From contig NZ_JASC01000007.1 in NCBI RefSeq assembly GCF_000622365.1, forward strand, positions 21,273-85,272: a stretch of 64,000 nucleotides of DNA, written 5' to 3'. Below the pieces are notes generated by a model that saw only the letters and a list, made by a program, of their open reading frames with translations, was not told the origin of the DNA and ran no database searches. Position numbers and translations under genes: made by a program. Positions 23,874-33,044 of the stretch are shown here, piece by piece (positions within the stretch are counted from its first letter, which is position 1; each line of letters begins with the position of its first letter). Source of the DNA: Sulfitobacter noctilucae (GTDB lineage Bacteria > Pseudomonadota > Alphaproteobacteria > Rhodobacterales > Rhodobacteraceae).

Positions 23874-24275
23874 CTACCAGAGGCCCTCAGCTTCACAGAT
23901 TTCTCGTGCTGTTGAACGCAACTCATTGAAACGGTCCAAGTGTTCTTCTTCCGCTTCTCTCAGCGCATTCCGATCTCCACCGAGAAAATTGTCGTTGAAG
24001 TGTTGGACCGCAGCGTCCCAAGGCGGAAAGCGTGTCTCGCAAGAACATTCCTGGGCTTCGACCACGCTTTCTAGACCCTGAGCGCGATAGATCGTCTGGA
24101 TCACGAGACGCTTGTATTTCTCTCGGGACGGCAGCTCTGACATCCACTCGGGTTCGACCGGTCGATCTTGGCAAAAGTCGAACTCGCTTTCGATAGTGGG
24201 AACTAGACCCTGAGCAGATGTGATGGCGGGCGATATGGCGATGGCAGAAGCGAGAATGTACGCTCGTTTTTTCAT
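23874..24275 (-). CDS. Small secreted protein of the virB operon
   Basis: A 133-aa protein with signal peptide MKKRAYILASAIAISPAITSA and a mature helical domain with four cysteines (FDFCQDRP, QECSCETRF, REICEAEG), likely disulfide-bonded in the periplasm. It lies immediately upstream of virB6. The place and type resemble entry-exclusion or VirB7/TrbK-like accessory proteins, but there is no lipobox and no motif proves this. Its ATG overlaps the stop of the 24272 gene by 4 bp. Confidence 0.62.
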   Translation of the reverse strand: MKKRAYILASAIAISPAITSAQGLVPTIESEFDFCQDRPVEPEWMSELPSREKYKRLVIQTIYRAQGLESVVEAQECSCETRFPPWDAAVQHFNDNFLGGDRNALREAEEEHLDRFNELRSTAREICEAEGLW

Positions 24276-24484
24276 GCTCGGTTCTCCGCGTTTTCTTGCA
24301 TTTCTTGTTCAGAGAACTCGTACTGCAAAAGCACCGTATAAACGGGCTGATAACCCTGAAAGTGCGTCATGGAGATGATCTTCCAGCCATTGAGAGTGTA
24401 CTTTGCAATCTGATCTTCCATATCTTGATAGCTGAATTTTTTGCTTGGTGTGAAAGTGAGGATTTTGGGTGCATAGCTTTTCAT
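24272..24484 (-). CDS. Small cytoplasmic protein of the virB operon
   Basis: A 70-aa protein, MKSYAPKILTFTPSKKFSYQ, containing DQIAKYTLNGWKIISM and a strand-rich VYTVLLQYEFSE. The NGWKIISM type of segment is seen in small DUF4177-like alpha/beta proteins; this is tentative. It overlaps virB11 by 4 bp upstream and the secreted protein by 4 bp downstream, so it is cotranslated with the pore genes. Function unknown. Confidence 0.6.
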   Translation of the reverse strand: MKSYAPKILTFTPSKKFSYQDMEDQIAKYTLNGWKIISMTHFQGYQPVYTVLLQYEFSEQEMQENAENRA

Positions 24485-25470
24485 TTGTCAGCCTCCTTTC
24501 CTAGTTCTGTTCCAGGTAAATAGAATTCCGTAATCCCACGCTTTCCGTCTTCGCGGCCGGCCTGGATGATCACGTCGATTGAGCTTTCAATGTAATCTAT
24601 CATATCGCGGTAAGGTATCGGGACTTCTGTCTTTAGTGCAGCGATGGCTAGGCGTTGGACCGCCAATTGGGGCGTTTCGGCGTGAAGCGTCGTCATCGAA
24701 CCGCCATGGCCGGTGTTGATGGCCTCAAGGAACGTCATCGCCTCTTTTCCGCGCACCTCACCCAGGATAATGCGATCTGGCCGCATCCGTAGAGTGGCGG
24801 TCAACAAGATATCAGCAGTTTGGTGGGACGCATCCCGGTTCGAGATGAGCGTGACAGTATTTGGCTGTGTCGGAAGTAGTTCTGACGCTTCCTCAATCGT
24901 GAGGATCCTTTCTTCGTCGCTGACATTGGAAAGGATCTTCCGGGCCGCCACGGTCTTACCGGTAGATGTGCCGCCGGAGACGATCATGTTGAGCTTGTTT
25001 TCAACGCAGTGAAGGATGGCAGCGTCAATGTCGCCGCTTGCAACAACCCGTCGAAGCTGGCGGTTCTTTTCTTGCCGTAGCTCTTCCAGCTTGCGCTCTT
25101 TCCCATAAAGGAAGCCCAATTCGATTGCATCAAGCGCCAGGCTTGAGAAAAAGCGTAGACTGATCGACATGCCACGGTTCACAGCAGGCGGCGTGATGAC
25201 CTGTGCCCTGATCGGCCGATCCCGATAGGTGATCGAGACCGACACGATAGGCCGGTCCTTAGAGAGGGGAGTGGAGGCGTCGGATGCGATCTGGTTTCCG
25301 AGGTCTTTGATCTGATCCTCAGTCAGAGTTTGCTCAAGGCGACGCATGAAACGGTCGCCCTGAAACTCACCCCAGCACCTGCCATCCGGGTTGATGCAGA
25401 TTTCAATGACATCATCGCGTTTGGCATCTTCGAGCCGGTCAATAGATGATTGGAGGTAGCTGAGGGCCAT
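24481..25470 (-). CDS. virB11: VirB11 traffic ATPase
   Basis: A 329-aa cytoplasmic hexameric ATPase. Walker A GGTSTGKT at 166-173, Asp box near LTIEEASELL, Walker B-like IILGEVRGKEAM, and a His box GHGGSMTTLHAETP with conserved histidines. The N-terminal domain (about 1-135) has the expected alpha/beta layout. It energises pilus assembly and substrate transfer with VirB4. The ATG follows the virB10 stop by 1 bp; the larger upstream frame is inside virB10 and rejected. Confidence 0.93.
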   Translation of the reverse strand: MALSYLQSSIDRLEDAKRDDVIEICINPDGRCWGEFQGDRFMRRLEQTLTEDQIKDLGNQIASDASTPLSKDRPIVSVSITYRDRPIRAQVITPPAVNRGMSISLRFFSSLALDAIELGFLYGKERKLEELRQEKNRQLRRVVASGDIDAAILHCVENKLNMIVSGGTSTGKTVAARKILSNVSDEERILTIEEASELLPTQPNTVTLISNRDASHQTADILLTATLRMRPDRIILGEVRGKEAMTFLEAINTGHGGSMTTLHAETPQLAVQRLAIAALKTEVPIPYRDMIDYIESSIDVIIQAGREDGKRGITEFYLPGTELGKEADK

Positions 25471-25474
25471 TGCT

Positions 25475-26872
25475 TCAGAAAATCTCCAAGTCCCGGTCCA
25501 CCATGACAGTGATCCGAGCGCCTTGATCGACATAGATCACTGGTCCGATCGAAAGGTATTCGCCTACGACGCTGTCCGTAGCGTCGGCCAAATCATCGCC
25601 AATGTCTTCAAGGACATCTTCTGCAATCTCATCCTCAGTTTGATTTGCCGCGACGCTTGGCGCAGCGGAAATGAGAGAGATGAGAGCAGCAGAACCGAAG
25701 CGCTCTGCAAAGCGCGTGTCCACAAAGCCCGTCGTTCCAGATCGGCCAAGTTCGTCAGCACCAAATGAACTGATTTGCACGGTTTGGTTGGTCGGTAAGA
25801 TGATCCGGTCCCACGCGACCGTGATGCGGCTTTGCGCGACTCCCACGCCAGAACGATAACGGCCAATGAGCCGAGACCCGGCAGGGATCAGCAGCCGCGT
25901 GCCGTCAAAGCTGTAGACGTGTTCAGACGTGATTGCACGCACCTGACCCGCCAACTCGCTTGAAATGGCGGTTTCAAGCGCCGCTTGGATGACTGTCCCT
26001 TGAATAACCGTATTCGCAGGGTTCGCGATGATCTCAGATTGCGTGACGGTAGACGGCAGAGCGCCATTCAGCACGAAATCGGTTACATCACCAAAGGTGC
26101 GTTCAGCGAGTTCTGCGCCATCTCCACCGAGGCCACCCGTGGTACCGCCAAAGGCGATTGTGGGGGATTGGATACGACGCTCTTGGAACGCACGCTCTTG
26201 TTCGGCACGTTGCTGCAATTCAGCGAGCCGCCGGGCTTCTTCCTCGCGACGCAGGCGTTCTTCTTCCCGCAAGCGCAATTCTTCTTCAGTCGGGCCAGCC
26301 GGGGCAGGGGAGGGCGCTTGGGCTTCCAGACGCGCCAGATCAAGGTCCATACGAAGCTCCTGAAGCTGACGATCCCGCGCCGCCAATTCGTCAGCAAATT
26401 GTTGTTGTGCAGCTTCCGAGGCCGCTTGCAGTTGAGCAAGCTGGTCTGTCAGCGCATTCATTGCCTCAGCCGCGGCCGTGTCGTCTTCAACCACGGGTTC
26501 GGGTGCATTTTGGATAGCTTCTATCTGCGCTTGGAGCGCCGCGATCTGCGCAAGCAATTCGGCGCTTGGCTCTACAGGTGCAGGTTCGGCCTCGACAATG
26601 CGCGTTTCCGGCTCGGGTGGAACAAACGGTTCGATTGTTCCAAACCCATCACCTTCCGGTTGGAATTCATCGGGCGTTGCCGTTGGCAAGACAACTTCCT
26701 CTTCCGGCTGATTGAGAAGGTAGAAAACAGCCCCGACCAGACCGATTAGCGCGACGACAAGAAGTGCCATGAGCGGAGAGCGGCGGGTGGCCGTCACCGG
26801 GCCACCGCCATTGCCAGCTTCGAGACGTGCGAGACGTTCACTTACGTCTGCTTGATTTGGATCATTGGTCAT
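25475..26872 (-). CDS. virB10: VirB10 core-complex protein
   Basis: A 465-aa bitopic protein: cytosolic N-terminus (about 1-33), one membrane helix (LMALLVVALIGLVGAVFYLL), a Pro/Glu-rich periplasmic linker, a coiled coil (about 90-215, QIAALQAQIEAIQ to AELQQRAEQ), then the C-terminal beta-barrel domain (LETAISSELAGQVRAI, LLIPAGSRLIGRYRSGV, VAWDRIILP). VirB10 spans the envelope and forms the outer-membrane pore with VirB9 and VirB7. The coiled coil is longer than in Agrobacterium. It overlaps virB9 by 4 bp. Confidence 0.93.
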   Translation of the reverse strand: MTNDPNQADVSERLARLEAGNGGGPVTATRRSPLMALLVVALIGLVGAVFYLLNQPEEEVVLPTATPDEFQPEGDGFGTIEPFVPPEPETRIVEAEPAPVEPSAELLAQIAALQAQIEAIQNAPEPVVEDDTAAAEAMNALTDQLAQLQAASEAAQQQFADELAARDRQLQELRMDLDLARLEAQAPSPAPAGPTEEELRLREEERLRREEEARRLAELQQRAEQERAFQERRIQSPTIAFGGTTGGLGGDGAELAERTFGDVTDFVLNGALPSTVTQSEIIANPANTVIQGTVIQAALETAISSELAGQVRAITSEHVYSFDGTRLLIPAGSRLIGRYRSGVGVAQSRITVAWDRIILPTNQTVQISSFGADELGRSGTTGFVDTRFAERFGSAALISLISAAPSVAANQTEDEIAEDVLEDIGDDLADATDSVVGEYLSIGPVIYVDQGARITVMVDRDLEIF

Positions 26873-27567
26873 GACGTGCCCCCTGTCGTCGGAGTGTTTT
26901 CTTCGATGCAGACAACTTCCTCACCGAGGCGCAGAACCCATTGGGCGTTGATGCCGGATACACGGATGACACCCGGTTCGGTTTGTTGCGTGTTGACTGT
27001 CCGCTCACGCCCGTTCGAGTAACGGAATATCGCGGGGATGGGCGCGTTTCGAGCAAACTGAAAGTATGTAAATGTTCCGTCATCCCAGATGCGCGTGGGT
27101 GTGATTTCTGTGCGCGAGCTGGCCCCGTAGTTGTAGTTTGGAGCTTGCGAAGCAATTGCGTTTGCTGGGCGGCGTTCGTCTTCAGGATAACGGAATTGCA
27201 CCACGTAGAAGGTTGGCGAAGACACTTCCTGTACGTTGAAATAGTAGCTGCGCCGATTGGTGTAGACTGTGACGTTGGTATGAACGCCGCGCGCAAGAGG
27301 TTTAATCGCGAAGGCTTGCCCACCGGGCACGCCGTCCAGTTCGAATCCTTCAGTGTCACCGGCCAGAATCGAGCGGATCGTTTCGCCTTCGCCGAATTCC
27401 ACGGTGGTGACGTGGGTGAGCGACACATTCAGGCGATAAACCTGTTGATCGATATAGGTGGCAATACGGACCCGGCTGTCATTCGGGCCGCGCCGAGGCG
27501 TGTTCTCTGCAAATGCCGTGGAAGCCACAACAAACAGACATAGCAATGCAAGTCCAAATCGACGCAT
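26869..27567 (-). CDS. virB9: VirB9 outer core protein
   Basis: A 232-aa periplasmic protein with signal peptide (MRRFGLALLCLFVVASTAFA). The N-terminal domain has the family pattern DSRVRIATYIDQQVYRLN, then ELDGVPGGQAFAIKPLARGVHTNVTVYTNRR. The C-terminal beta domain (TRIWDDGTFTYFQFARNAPIPAIF) contacts VirB7 and VirB10 at the outer membrane. One C-terminal cysteine (EEVVCIEEN) could pair with the lipoprotein. Starts 1 bp after the virB8 stop. Confidence 0.92.
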   Translation of the reverse strand: MRRFGLALLCLFVVASTAFAENTPRRGPNDSRVRIATYIDQQVYRLNVSLTHVTTVEFGEGETIRSILAGDTEGFELDGVPGGQAFAIKPLARGVHTNVTVYTNRRSYYFNVQEVSSPTFYVVQFRYPEDERRPANAIASQAPNYNYGASSRTEITPTRIWDDGTFTYFQFARNAPIPAIFRYSNGRERTVNTQQTEPGVIRVSGINAQWVLRLGEEVVCIEENTPTTGGTS

Positions 27568-27568
27568 C

Positions 27569-28222
27569 TTAATTCTCCAATCTGTCTGAACGGATCGAGT
27601 ATTCGATCACGGTGAAGCCAAAGGGGTTCGTCCAAACCTGATCAATCGTCCGCGCTTCTTCGGGCCGGAACTCGAAGAGCATCGTTGCTGTGAACAGGCC
27701 TGCTTGGACGCCTTGAATGGAAGTGAGCCGCTTGCGTAGCCGGACGGTCGCGCGGTTCTCACCGATCAAGTTGACACTCAGGATTTCAACATCCAGCGTG
27801 GAGTTGCTGCCATAGACGGTTGGAGGATATTGAGCGTTCGCGCTGTTCCATTGGGCACGCACGGAGGCCTCCGCACGTCCATCGGAACGCTGCAAAACGC
27901 TGTTGATACGCACATCGTTGTCTAGCTGGTTGTAGACCTCGCGATCTGTTACATAGCGGAAGATTTCCGCTTCAATCACCGCCTGATTGGCAGTGACAGT
28001 GCTTGCGTCAACAGAGACTTCAGGCAACGCAAATCCCGTCTCGGGATCGTAGGGCACGACCACGGGGGGCGGGTCTACATCGAGGATGGCAACTGCCACG
28101 GCACCCAAGCAACCGAGCACACCAAATGCCAGCCCGGTTAGACCGAGCTTTTGCCACAACCGTTCGCGGCGCAATGCGCCGTAAACCAGTTCTTCCTCAA
28201 TGATTTCTTTCTCGTCGCCCAA
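27569..28222 (-). CDS. virB8: VirB8 assembly-factor protein
   Basis: A 217-aa bitopic protein with a short cytosolic N-terminus, one membrane helix (LGLTGLAFGVLGCLGAVAVAIL, about 26-47) and a periplasmic NTF2-like domain (VIEAEIFRYVTDREVYNQ, RTIDQVWTNPFGFTVIEYSI). It nucleates inner-membrane assembly of the channel. The conserved NPFGF near the C-terminus is a family hallmark. Located between virB5 and virB9, as in most T4SS operons. Confidence 0.9.
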   Translation of the reverse strand: MGDEKEIIEEELVYGALRRERLWQKLGLTGLAFGVLGCLGAVAVAILDVDPPPVVVPYDPETGFALPEVSVDASTVTANQAVIEAEIFRYVTDREVYNQLDNDVRINSVLQRSDGRAEASVRAQWNSANAQYPPTVYGSNSTLDVEILSVNLIGENRATVRLRKRLTSIQGVQAGLFTATMLFEFRPEEARTIDQVWTNPFGFTVIEYSIRSDRLEN

Positions 28223-28239
28223 AATCTCTACCTCTACTG

Positions 28240-29085
28240 TTAGTCGCCGAGGTCCGGAATCGTGAACTCCATGAAGTTCTGTTCTTCGGCGATGGTGGCT
28301 GCGTCGATGACACCGCCGGTGCCGTCACTGACGGTCTGAACGGCTTCCAGTTGCCACATGGCAACGAGTGCAATGGCTAATTCAGCCGTCAAGCGTGTGT
28401 TCAAATCGACGCTCTCTTTGATTTCGTCCATGTCATCAATCAGGCTGACAAGGCGGTCCACACGCTCAAGCGACTGGCCTGCATCGTCGTAGCTGTTTTG
28501 CGCAGCCGCCGAGACGAGGGCGCCAGTGGTGGCTTGTGTCGCAATGCGTTCAGCGCCCGCGTTGCCGCTGGAAGCCATTTCGCTAAGCGTGTCTTCATCA
28601 AAGCCCAGGTCCGCGAGAACGCGGTCCATCTGGGTTTCAATCTGGCTCGCGCCTGATCCACTGAGACCTGAGAAGTCGCCATTGCGGATCGCCGCGATGG
28701 TGGATTGGATATCGCCAAACTCTTGATCAAGGATCCCGTTGAGTTCGTCTTCCATTTCAGTGCCGATGATTTCAGGCAGTTCGGCAAGCCGGGTCAGAGC
28801 TGCATAGGTTTCCTGAAGCTGTGCCAGTTGATCGGTGAGGGTGGTGAGCTGTTCACGAAGCTGCAACAGCTGTTCGTTCTGCAGAAGCTCGTCTTCGATC
28901 ATCTGGCGAAGTTGCTGGATGTTTTGTGCAATGTTTTGCGTGTCCACCACAGGCACACCCTGCGCGAGGGCAGGGGATGCAATCATGGTGACGGGTGCAG
29001 CTACGCCGAGCGGCAGAAGCAATGCGATTGCGTAAGTCCGAAGGGTCTTGCGGACGTAGTTGGTGAGAAGCGTTGAAGTGCGCAT
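28240..29085 (-). CDS. virB5: VirB5-like pilus-tip/minor pilin protein
   Basis: A 281-aa exported protein. A long signal region (about 1-41, ending SPALA) precedes GVPVVD, a coiled-coil segment (QQLRQMIEDELLQNEQLLQL and following) and a helical C-terminal half ending NFMEFTIPDLGD. VirB5 proteins sit at the pilus tip and aid host contact. The N-terminal GVPVVD and the whole C-terminal ~60 residues match the upstream 29085 gene, showing common descent. Its ATG overlaps the upstream stop (TAATG). Confidence 0.87.
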   Translation of the reverse strand: MRTSTLLTNYVRKTLRTYAIALLLPLGVAAPVTMIASPALAQGVPVVDTQNIAQNIQQLRQMIEDELLQNEQLLQLREQLTTLTDQLAQLQETYAALTRLAELPEIIGTEMEDELNGILDQEFGDIQSTIAAIRNGDFSGLSGSGASQIETQMDRVLADLGFDEDTLSEMASSGNAGAERIATQATTGALVSAAAQNSYDDAGQSLERVDRLVSLIDDMDEIKESVDLNTRLTAELAIALVAMWQLEAVQTVSDGTGGVIDAATIAEEQNFMEFTIPDLGD

Positions 29086-30245
29086 TAATCTAAGTCCTCT
29101 ATGGTGAAGTTCATGAATTCTTGTTCTTGCATCCGGGCAGCCGCCAGATGCAGTTGCTCAGCGCTAAGGGGTTGGGTCCGTGCGGCTTGCAGTCTTGTCA
29201 TCGCTGCAATGAGACGGACCAGTTCAGCCCGGGCGTAGGTGTTCAACGCCATGGACTCTTGGACATCGGTGGTGGAGCCGATGCGGGTCACGATATCCCG
29301 CACACGAAGCGCTGCTTGGCGGATCGCGGTCGGGGAATTACTGCCATAGAACGCAGCCCCCGAACCCATCATCGAGAGGTTCGAGTTCGCCAGCAGGGCA
29401 GGGTCGATTGTGCCGAGCGCTTCGATCCCGCCGATCCGCGCCAGATATTCATTGTATTTCTGCGGAATGACCGTGACGTAATGCTGCGTCTCTTGGAAAG
29501 GCGGCAAGCCGCTGTACTCGATCACGCGTCCTGGTCCCGCGTTGTAGGCCGCAAGCGCGAAGATGATGTTTCCATCAAAGCGATTGAGCTGTTGCGCCAG
29601 ATACCGGGCGCCACCTTCAACCTGCAGGTAAGGGCTTGTGCGGTATTCAGGGAAGATGCCCAAATCGCCTGCCGTCCCCGGCATAATCTGTGTGAGACCG
29701 TAAGCTCCGACAGGGCTTTCGGCGCGGATGACAAACCGGCTTTCCTGCCAGATCAGGGCTTGGATCAGGGCCCGCCACTGCACGACCGAAAGACGAGCCG
29801 TCGAGACGCCAGGATGATCATGGGTTTCCTGCGCCACTCGGATGATAAGCTGTTCAATGTTTTCGGCTGCGTCGCCGAACATCTGGTCGCCAGCAGGGTT
29901 AGGGTCGAGGTCAGCGGTCCCGTAGACCGCCTCTACAGACCTGTCAGCATACCCGCTGCCACCTTCAAGGTCTGAGACCATGCGCGATATCGCAACGCCG
30001 CCAGCTTCAAAGCTGGTCTGCGCGTCAAGAATTGCATCGAGAACCGCAAGCTGTTCTCGCTCAATTTCCGATATCGCCTCTTCGACCGCGAGCGTGTCAC
30101 CTTGGACCGCAAGGTCTGCCTCCCGGTCCGCCGTTTCAATCAGGTCACGCGCCGTTAGCCCAGAGTCCACGACCGGCACGCCCTGGGCGAGCGCGCCGGT
30201 GGATACCCCGATCAATAATACCGCTGCGAAGGTGAGCCTATTCAT
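29085..30245 (-). CDS. VirB5-like protein with inserted lytic transglycosylase domain
   Basis: A 386-aa exported protein with signal peptide 1-20. Residues 21-80 resemble VirB5 (GVPVVD, then helices). Residues about 155-270 are a family 1 SLT domain: catalytic E168 in WQESRF, AYGLTQIMPGTA at 181-192, and LAAYNAGPGRVIEY at 231-244. The C-terminus (ESMALNTYARAELVRL to EFMNFTIEDLD, 330-386) aligns with the end of the adjacent VirB5. It appears to be a VirB5 copy into which a peptidoglycan-cleaving domain was placed. It may cut cell wall at the pilus site. A separate VirB1 also exists at 33326. Confidence 0.85.
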   Translation of the reverse strand: MNRLTFAAVLLIGVSTGALAQGVPVVDSGLTARDLIETADREADLAVQGDTLAVEEAISEIEREQLAVLDAILDAQTSFEAGGVAISRMVSDLEGGSGYADRSVEAVYGTADLDPNPAGDQMFGDAAENIEQLIIRVAQETHDHPGVSTARLSVVQWRALIQALIWQESRFVIRAESPVGAYGLTQIMPGTAGDLGIFPEYRTSPYLQVEGGARYLAQQLNRFDGNIIFALAAYNAGPGRVIEYSGLPPFQETQHYVTVIPQKYNEYLARIGGIEALGTIDPALLANSNLSMMGSGAAFYGSNSPTAIRQAALRVRDIVTRIGSTTDVQESMALNTYARAELVRLIAAMTRLQAARTQPLSAEQLHLAAARMQEQEFMNFTIEDLD

Positions 30246-30405
30246 TGGCAATATCCTGCAAATCAGGGGAGTCCAGTGCCTCAAAATTGCAGTCCAATGG
30301 GTCAGGATCGCGTGACACGAAGCTGAAGCAGTTGGCTCGTGGCTCTTGATAGTTCGAGCAACCTGCGATCACACACAGCAGCAGGAAACAGGTAAGTTTG
30401 CGCAT
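30238..30405 (-). CDS. Small lipoprotein in VirB7-like position
   Basis: A 55-aa lipoprotein: MRKLTCFLLLCVIAG then a lipobox cysteine (VIAGC, C17), followed by SNYQEPRANCF with a further cysteine and an acidic tail. In VirB systems, VirB7 is a tiny lipoprotein disulfide-linked to VirB9. Size and extra cysteines fit, but it lies after virB4 rather than before virB8, so the name is not certain. TAATG overlap with virB4. It overlaps the next gene by 8 bp. Confidence 0.72.
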   Translation of the reverse strand: MRKLTCFLLLCVIAGCSNYQEPRANCFSFVSRDPDPLDCNFEALDSPDLQDIANE

Positions 30406-32780
30406 TATTTGAGCCTCCAAAAGTCTGGCCGATCCCGGTAATCGGGGCCGACGAGTTTTTCACCTGCTTCCATTCCACCGAGGATGGTCAGGTTATTGCC
30501 GAGAGCGCCAAGGTCTGCGTCCACCACGACTGAGCCTTGGTCATCTCGAATGAGAGCCAAGCGTGAATTCGTGCCGGTGCTGAGAAGCGTATCCAGCTCT
30601 TTCTGGTAGAGATTGAGCATCTGATAGTCCGACGCATTGGCCCGAATGTTCGGGAGTAGAACTTGCGTCGGTACCGCCTCAACGATGGTCTTGCCGGTGC
30701 GGGTCCGTTCAAGTTGGCTGGCATATTGCGTCATCATCACGGCCACAGTGTTTTGCTTCCGCGCTGTCACCAGCCATTGCGATAGACGTTCTGCGAAATA
30801 CTCGTTGTCGAGCGCCTTCCATGCCTCATCAATGATGATGATTGTGGGGCGGCGATCTTCGATCTTCCGCTCGATACGGCGGAACAAATAGCTGAGAACG
30901 GCCATCCGTTCCTTGTCGCTTTCACTGTCGAGGATTCCGGTCAGATCGAAGCCCACCAAACTGCCATCCAGCGAGAAGGTGTCTTTAAGGCTATGGCCGA
31001 AAATCCAGCCGAAGCGGCCTTTTTCAGCCCATTCGAGAACCCGCTGGTTCAGATCGCCGTCATCGTCCATCGACATGAAAAGGGACGCGAAGTTCTGCCA
31101 ATCGCGCAAGCCTGGGTCTGTTGCCTGCGCATTCTGACGAACGCATTCCATGATACGATTGGTCTGGGCAGGCGTCAGCGGCTTGTCTTCGCGGTAGAGC
31201 AGGGAGCCGAACCAGTCTGCCAGCCACGCGACGCCGCGTTTGTCCACTTCGGTCCAGAGCGGATTAAGACCCGTGGGCATACCGCCCTGGATCGTCGTAT
31301 AGCGGCCCTCATTGGCCCGCACGGCCATTTCCATGCCCTGCCGGTAGTCGAAGACGAACACGCGCGCACCTGCCCGCACGGCCTGTGTCATAAGGAAGGC
31401 CGAGAAGACCGACTTACCCGAGCCGGGACGTCCCATAATCAGCGTGTGACCGCTGGTGGGCTCTTTCTCTGGCGAACCGGCCTCGTGGTAGGAGAAGCGA
31501 TAGGCGCTCTTTTCTGGCGTCGGGAAGATCGAGATGACCTTGCCCCATGGCACTTCGTGATCCGCCTTGCCGAGTTGTGTCCGGTGGAACGCAGCAAAGT
31601 CAGCAAAGTTGCGGTTTGTCACGGTGCTGGCCCGCAGCCGTTTGGGTTGGTTGCCAGGGTGCTGACTGAAATAATGCGTATTCGCGCCAAAGCTGTCGCT
31701 GATCATTGTGACGCCTTCCGATGCGGCAGCATTCACGATTTCTGCGCCGAGTGTTTCCAGTTCCTCACGGGTTTCAGCGAAGACCGTCACCACCATATGA
31801 TGATCGCCCATGCTGGCGCGTTTCGCTTCCAGATCATCAGCGAGAAAGAGAAGGTTTTCGCGTAGAGACACTGCGGCGTCATCGGTCGCTTGCATTTGCT
31901 TCACCTGCCGTTTGATCCGCGAAATTGTCATGTTGGTGTTCACCGGCGTAAACGAGTGCGTGACGATCATATCGACCGGCAGATTGAGCTGGTCGAACAT
32001 GATGCAGTTGGTCTGCTCAGAATAGTCTTTGATGCTGTAGCTTTTGCCAAAGCGTCGGCCCGCAACGCCTTCGCTTAACTCAAAATGCTCACCGAAGAAT
32101 GTCGCCCGTGTGTTGGAGGCAGAAGACGCCACAAAGCCGAATTTCGACGTGTGATGCAGCGGGAGTTCCTGACCTGTATTCAAGGCACCGAGGAACCCAA
32201 CCAATTCGCCTTTCTCAGCCGACAAAACAGAGGGTTTAAGATGTGCTAAGCCAGACATGTAAATGCCAACCGCTTCATTGAGACGACGCATCCGCTTGGC
32301 TGTTTCTTCCCGCAAGCGTTCTGGCGATGGTCGCCGCATGAACTTCAAGAAGCTCTTGGACGGCGGGCGATGGACGATCGTGAGCGTCAGTGTCTTGTCG
32401 CGCAATCCTCCATTCGACAATTTGCCGCGCCATTGTTGATCGACCATTGCGGCGAAAGTATCGCCTTCGATGGGCTCAACATCGACACTGATCCCTTTCG
32501 AGACCTTGTGGACGTAGTAGCTGAATTCTTCGCCAAGCTGGGCAACGATCCGGGCGAAGCTCGCTCGAATGCCATCGAGATAGTCGTCATCGATCGTGTA
32601 GCTGTTGATTCCGGTGATGCGGATGCACTGGAACAACTCGTTAACACGTGTGCGCACGGTCCGATCATCAACAAGGCTCACATAGGGAAGCATGTGCGCC
32701 AGTTGCTTTTCGTGCTGAAACCACTTGGGCATCAGCGTGCGCTCATCCAGACCATCACGGGGCATAGCTATCTCCGCCAT
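30405..32780 (-). CDS. virB4: VirB4 pilus-assembly ATPase
   Basis: A 791-aa protein, the usual length of VirB4. The N-terminal domain (about 1-430) interacts with the membrane. The C-terminal ATPase domain has Walker A GRPGSGKS at 450-457, Walker B PTIIIIDEAWKAL (about 640-652) and MTQYASQLERT downstream. It drives pilin extraction and channel assembly. Start 32780 has AGGA at 6 bp. An inner ATG at 32765 is also preceded by GGAG. It overlaps virB3. Confidence 0.94.
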   Translation of the reverse strand: MAEIAMPRDGLDERTLMPKWFQHEKQLAHMLPYVSLVDDRTVRTRVNELFQCIRITGINSYTIDDDYLDGIRASFARIVAQLGEEFSYYVHKVSKGISVDVEPIEGDTFAAMVDQQWRGKLSNGGLRDKTLTLTIVHRPPSKSFLKFMRRPSPERLREETAKRMRRLNEAVGIYMSGLAHLKPSVLSAEKGELVGFLGALNTGQELPLHHTSKFGFVASSASNTRATFFGEHFELSEGVAGRRFGKSYSIKDYSEQTNCIMFDQLNLPVDMIVTHSFTPVNTNMTISRIKRQVKQMQATDDAAVSLRENLLFLADDLEAKRASMGDHHMVVTVFAETREELETLGAEIVNAAASEGVTMISDSFGANTHYFSQHPGNQPKRLRASTVTNRNFADFAAFHRTQLGKADHEVPWGKVISIFPTPEKSAYRFSYHEAGSPEKEPTSGHTLIMGRPGSGKSVFSAFLMTQAVRAGARVFVFDYRQGMEMAVRANEGRYTTIQGGMPTGLNPLWTEVDKRGVAWLADWFGSLLYREDKPLTPAQTNRIMECVRQNAQATDPGLRDWQNFASLFMSMDDDGDLNQRVLEWAEKGRFGWIFGHSLKDTFSLDGSLVGFDLTGILDSESDKERMAVLSYLFRRIERKIEDRRPTIIIIDEAWKALDNEYFAERLSQWLVTARKQNTVAVMMTQYASQLERTRTGKTIVEAVPTQVLLPNIRANASDYQMLNLYQKELDTLLSTGTNSRLALIRDDQGSVVVDADLGALGNNLTILGGMEAGEKLVGPDYRDRPDFWRLK

Positions 32781-33033
32781 GGATTTTCCTGTTTCTGGTC
32801 GGGGGCGTTTCTTGGAGGCTTGTTATCGCAACGTCGATGAACCGAGGGTCCCAATCCGCCGCCTTCCAAAGCACCGGATACAGAACTGCCGCTATGCCAA
32901 GCACCAGGAAGCTCTGTATCCACACAAACAGCAGCACGGAGCCGAACAGCCAGACAACGGCATACATGATCGGCAAACCAAACAGCTTTGGAGGGCGGAC
33001 GAGGCCTAGGAACAAAGGTGATCTTTCAGCCAC
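32755..33033 (-). CDS. virB3: VirB3 inner-membrane protein
   Basis: A 92-aa protein starting at GTG after AAGGGGG. The family pattern is visible: LFLGLVRPPKLFGLPI, then two hydrophobic helices (MYAVVWLFGSVLLFVWI, FLVLGIAAVLYPVLW) and a C-terminal amphipathic part. VirB3 works with VirB4 in pilin handling. Located between virB2 and virB4, as expected. The longer frame upstream is made of virB2-virB3 spacer and rejected. Confidence 0.88.
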   Translation of the reverse strand: MAERSPLFLGLVRPPKLFGLPIMYAVVWLFGSVLLFVWIQSFLVLGIAAVLYPVLWKAADWDPRFIDVAITSLQETPPTRNRKIHGGDSYAP

Positions 33034-33044
33034 GCTACACCCCC

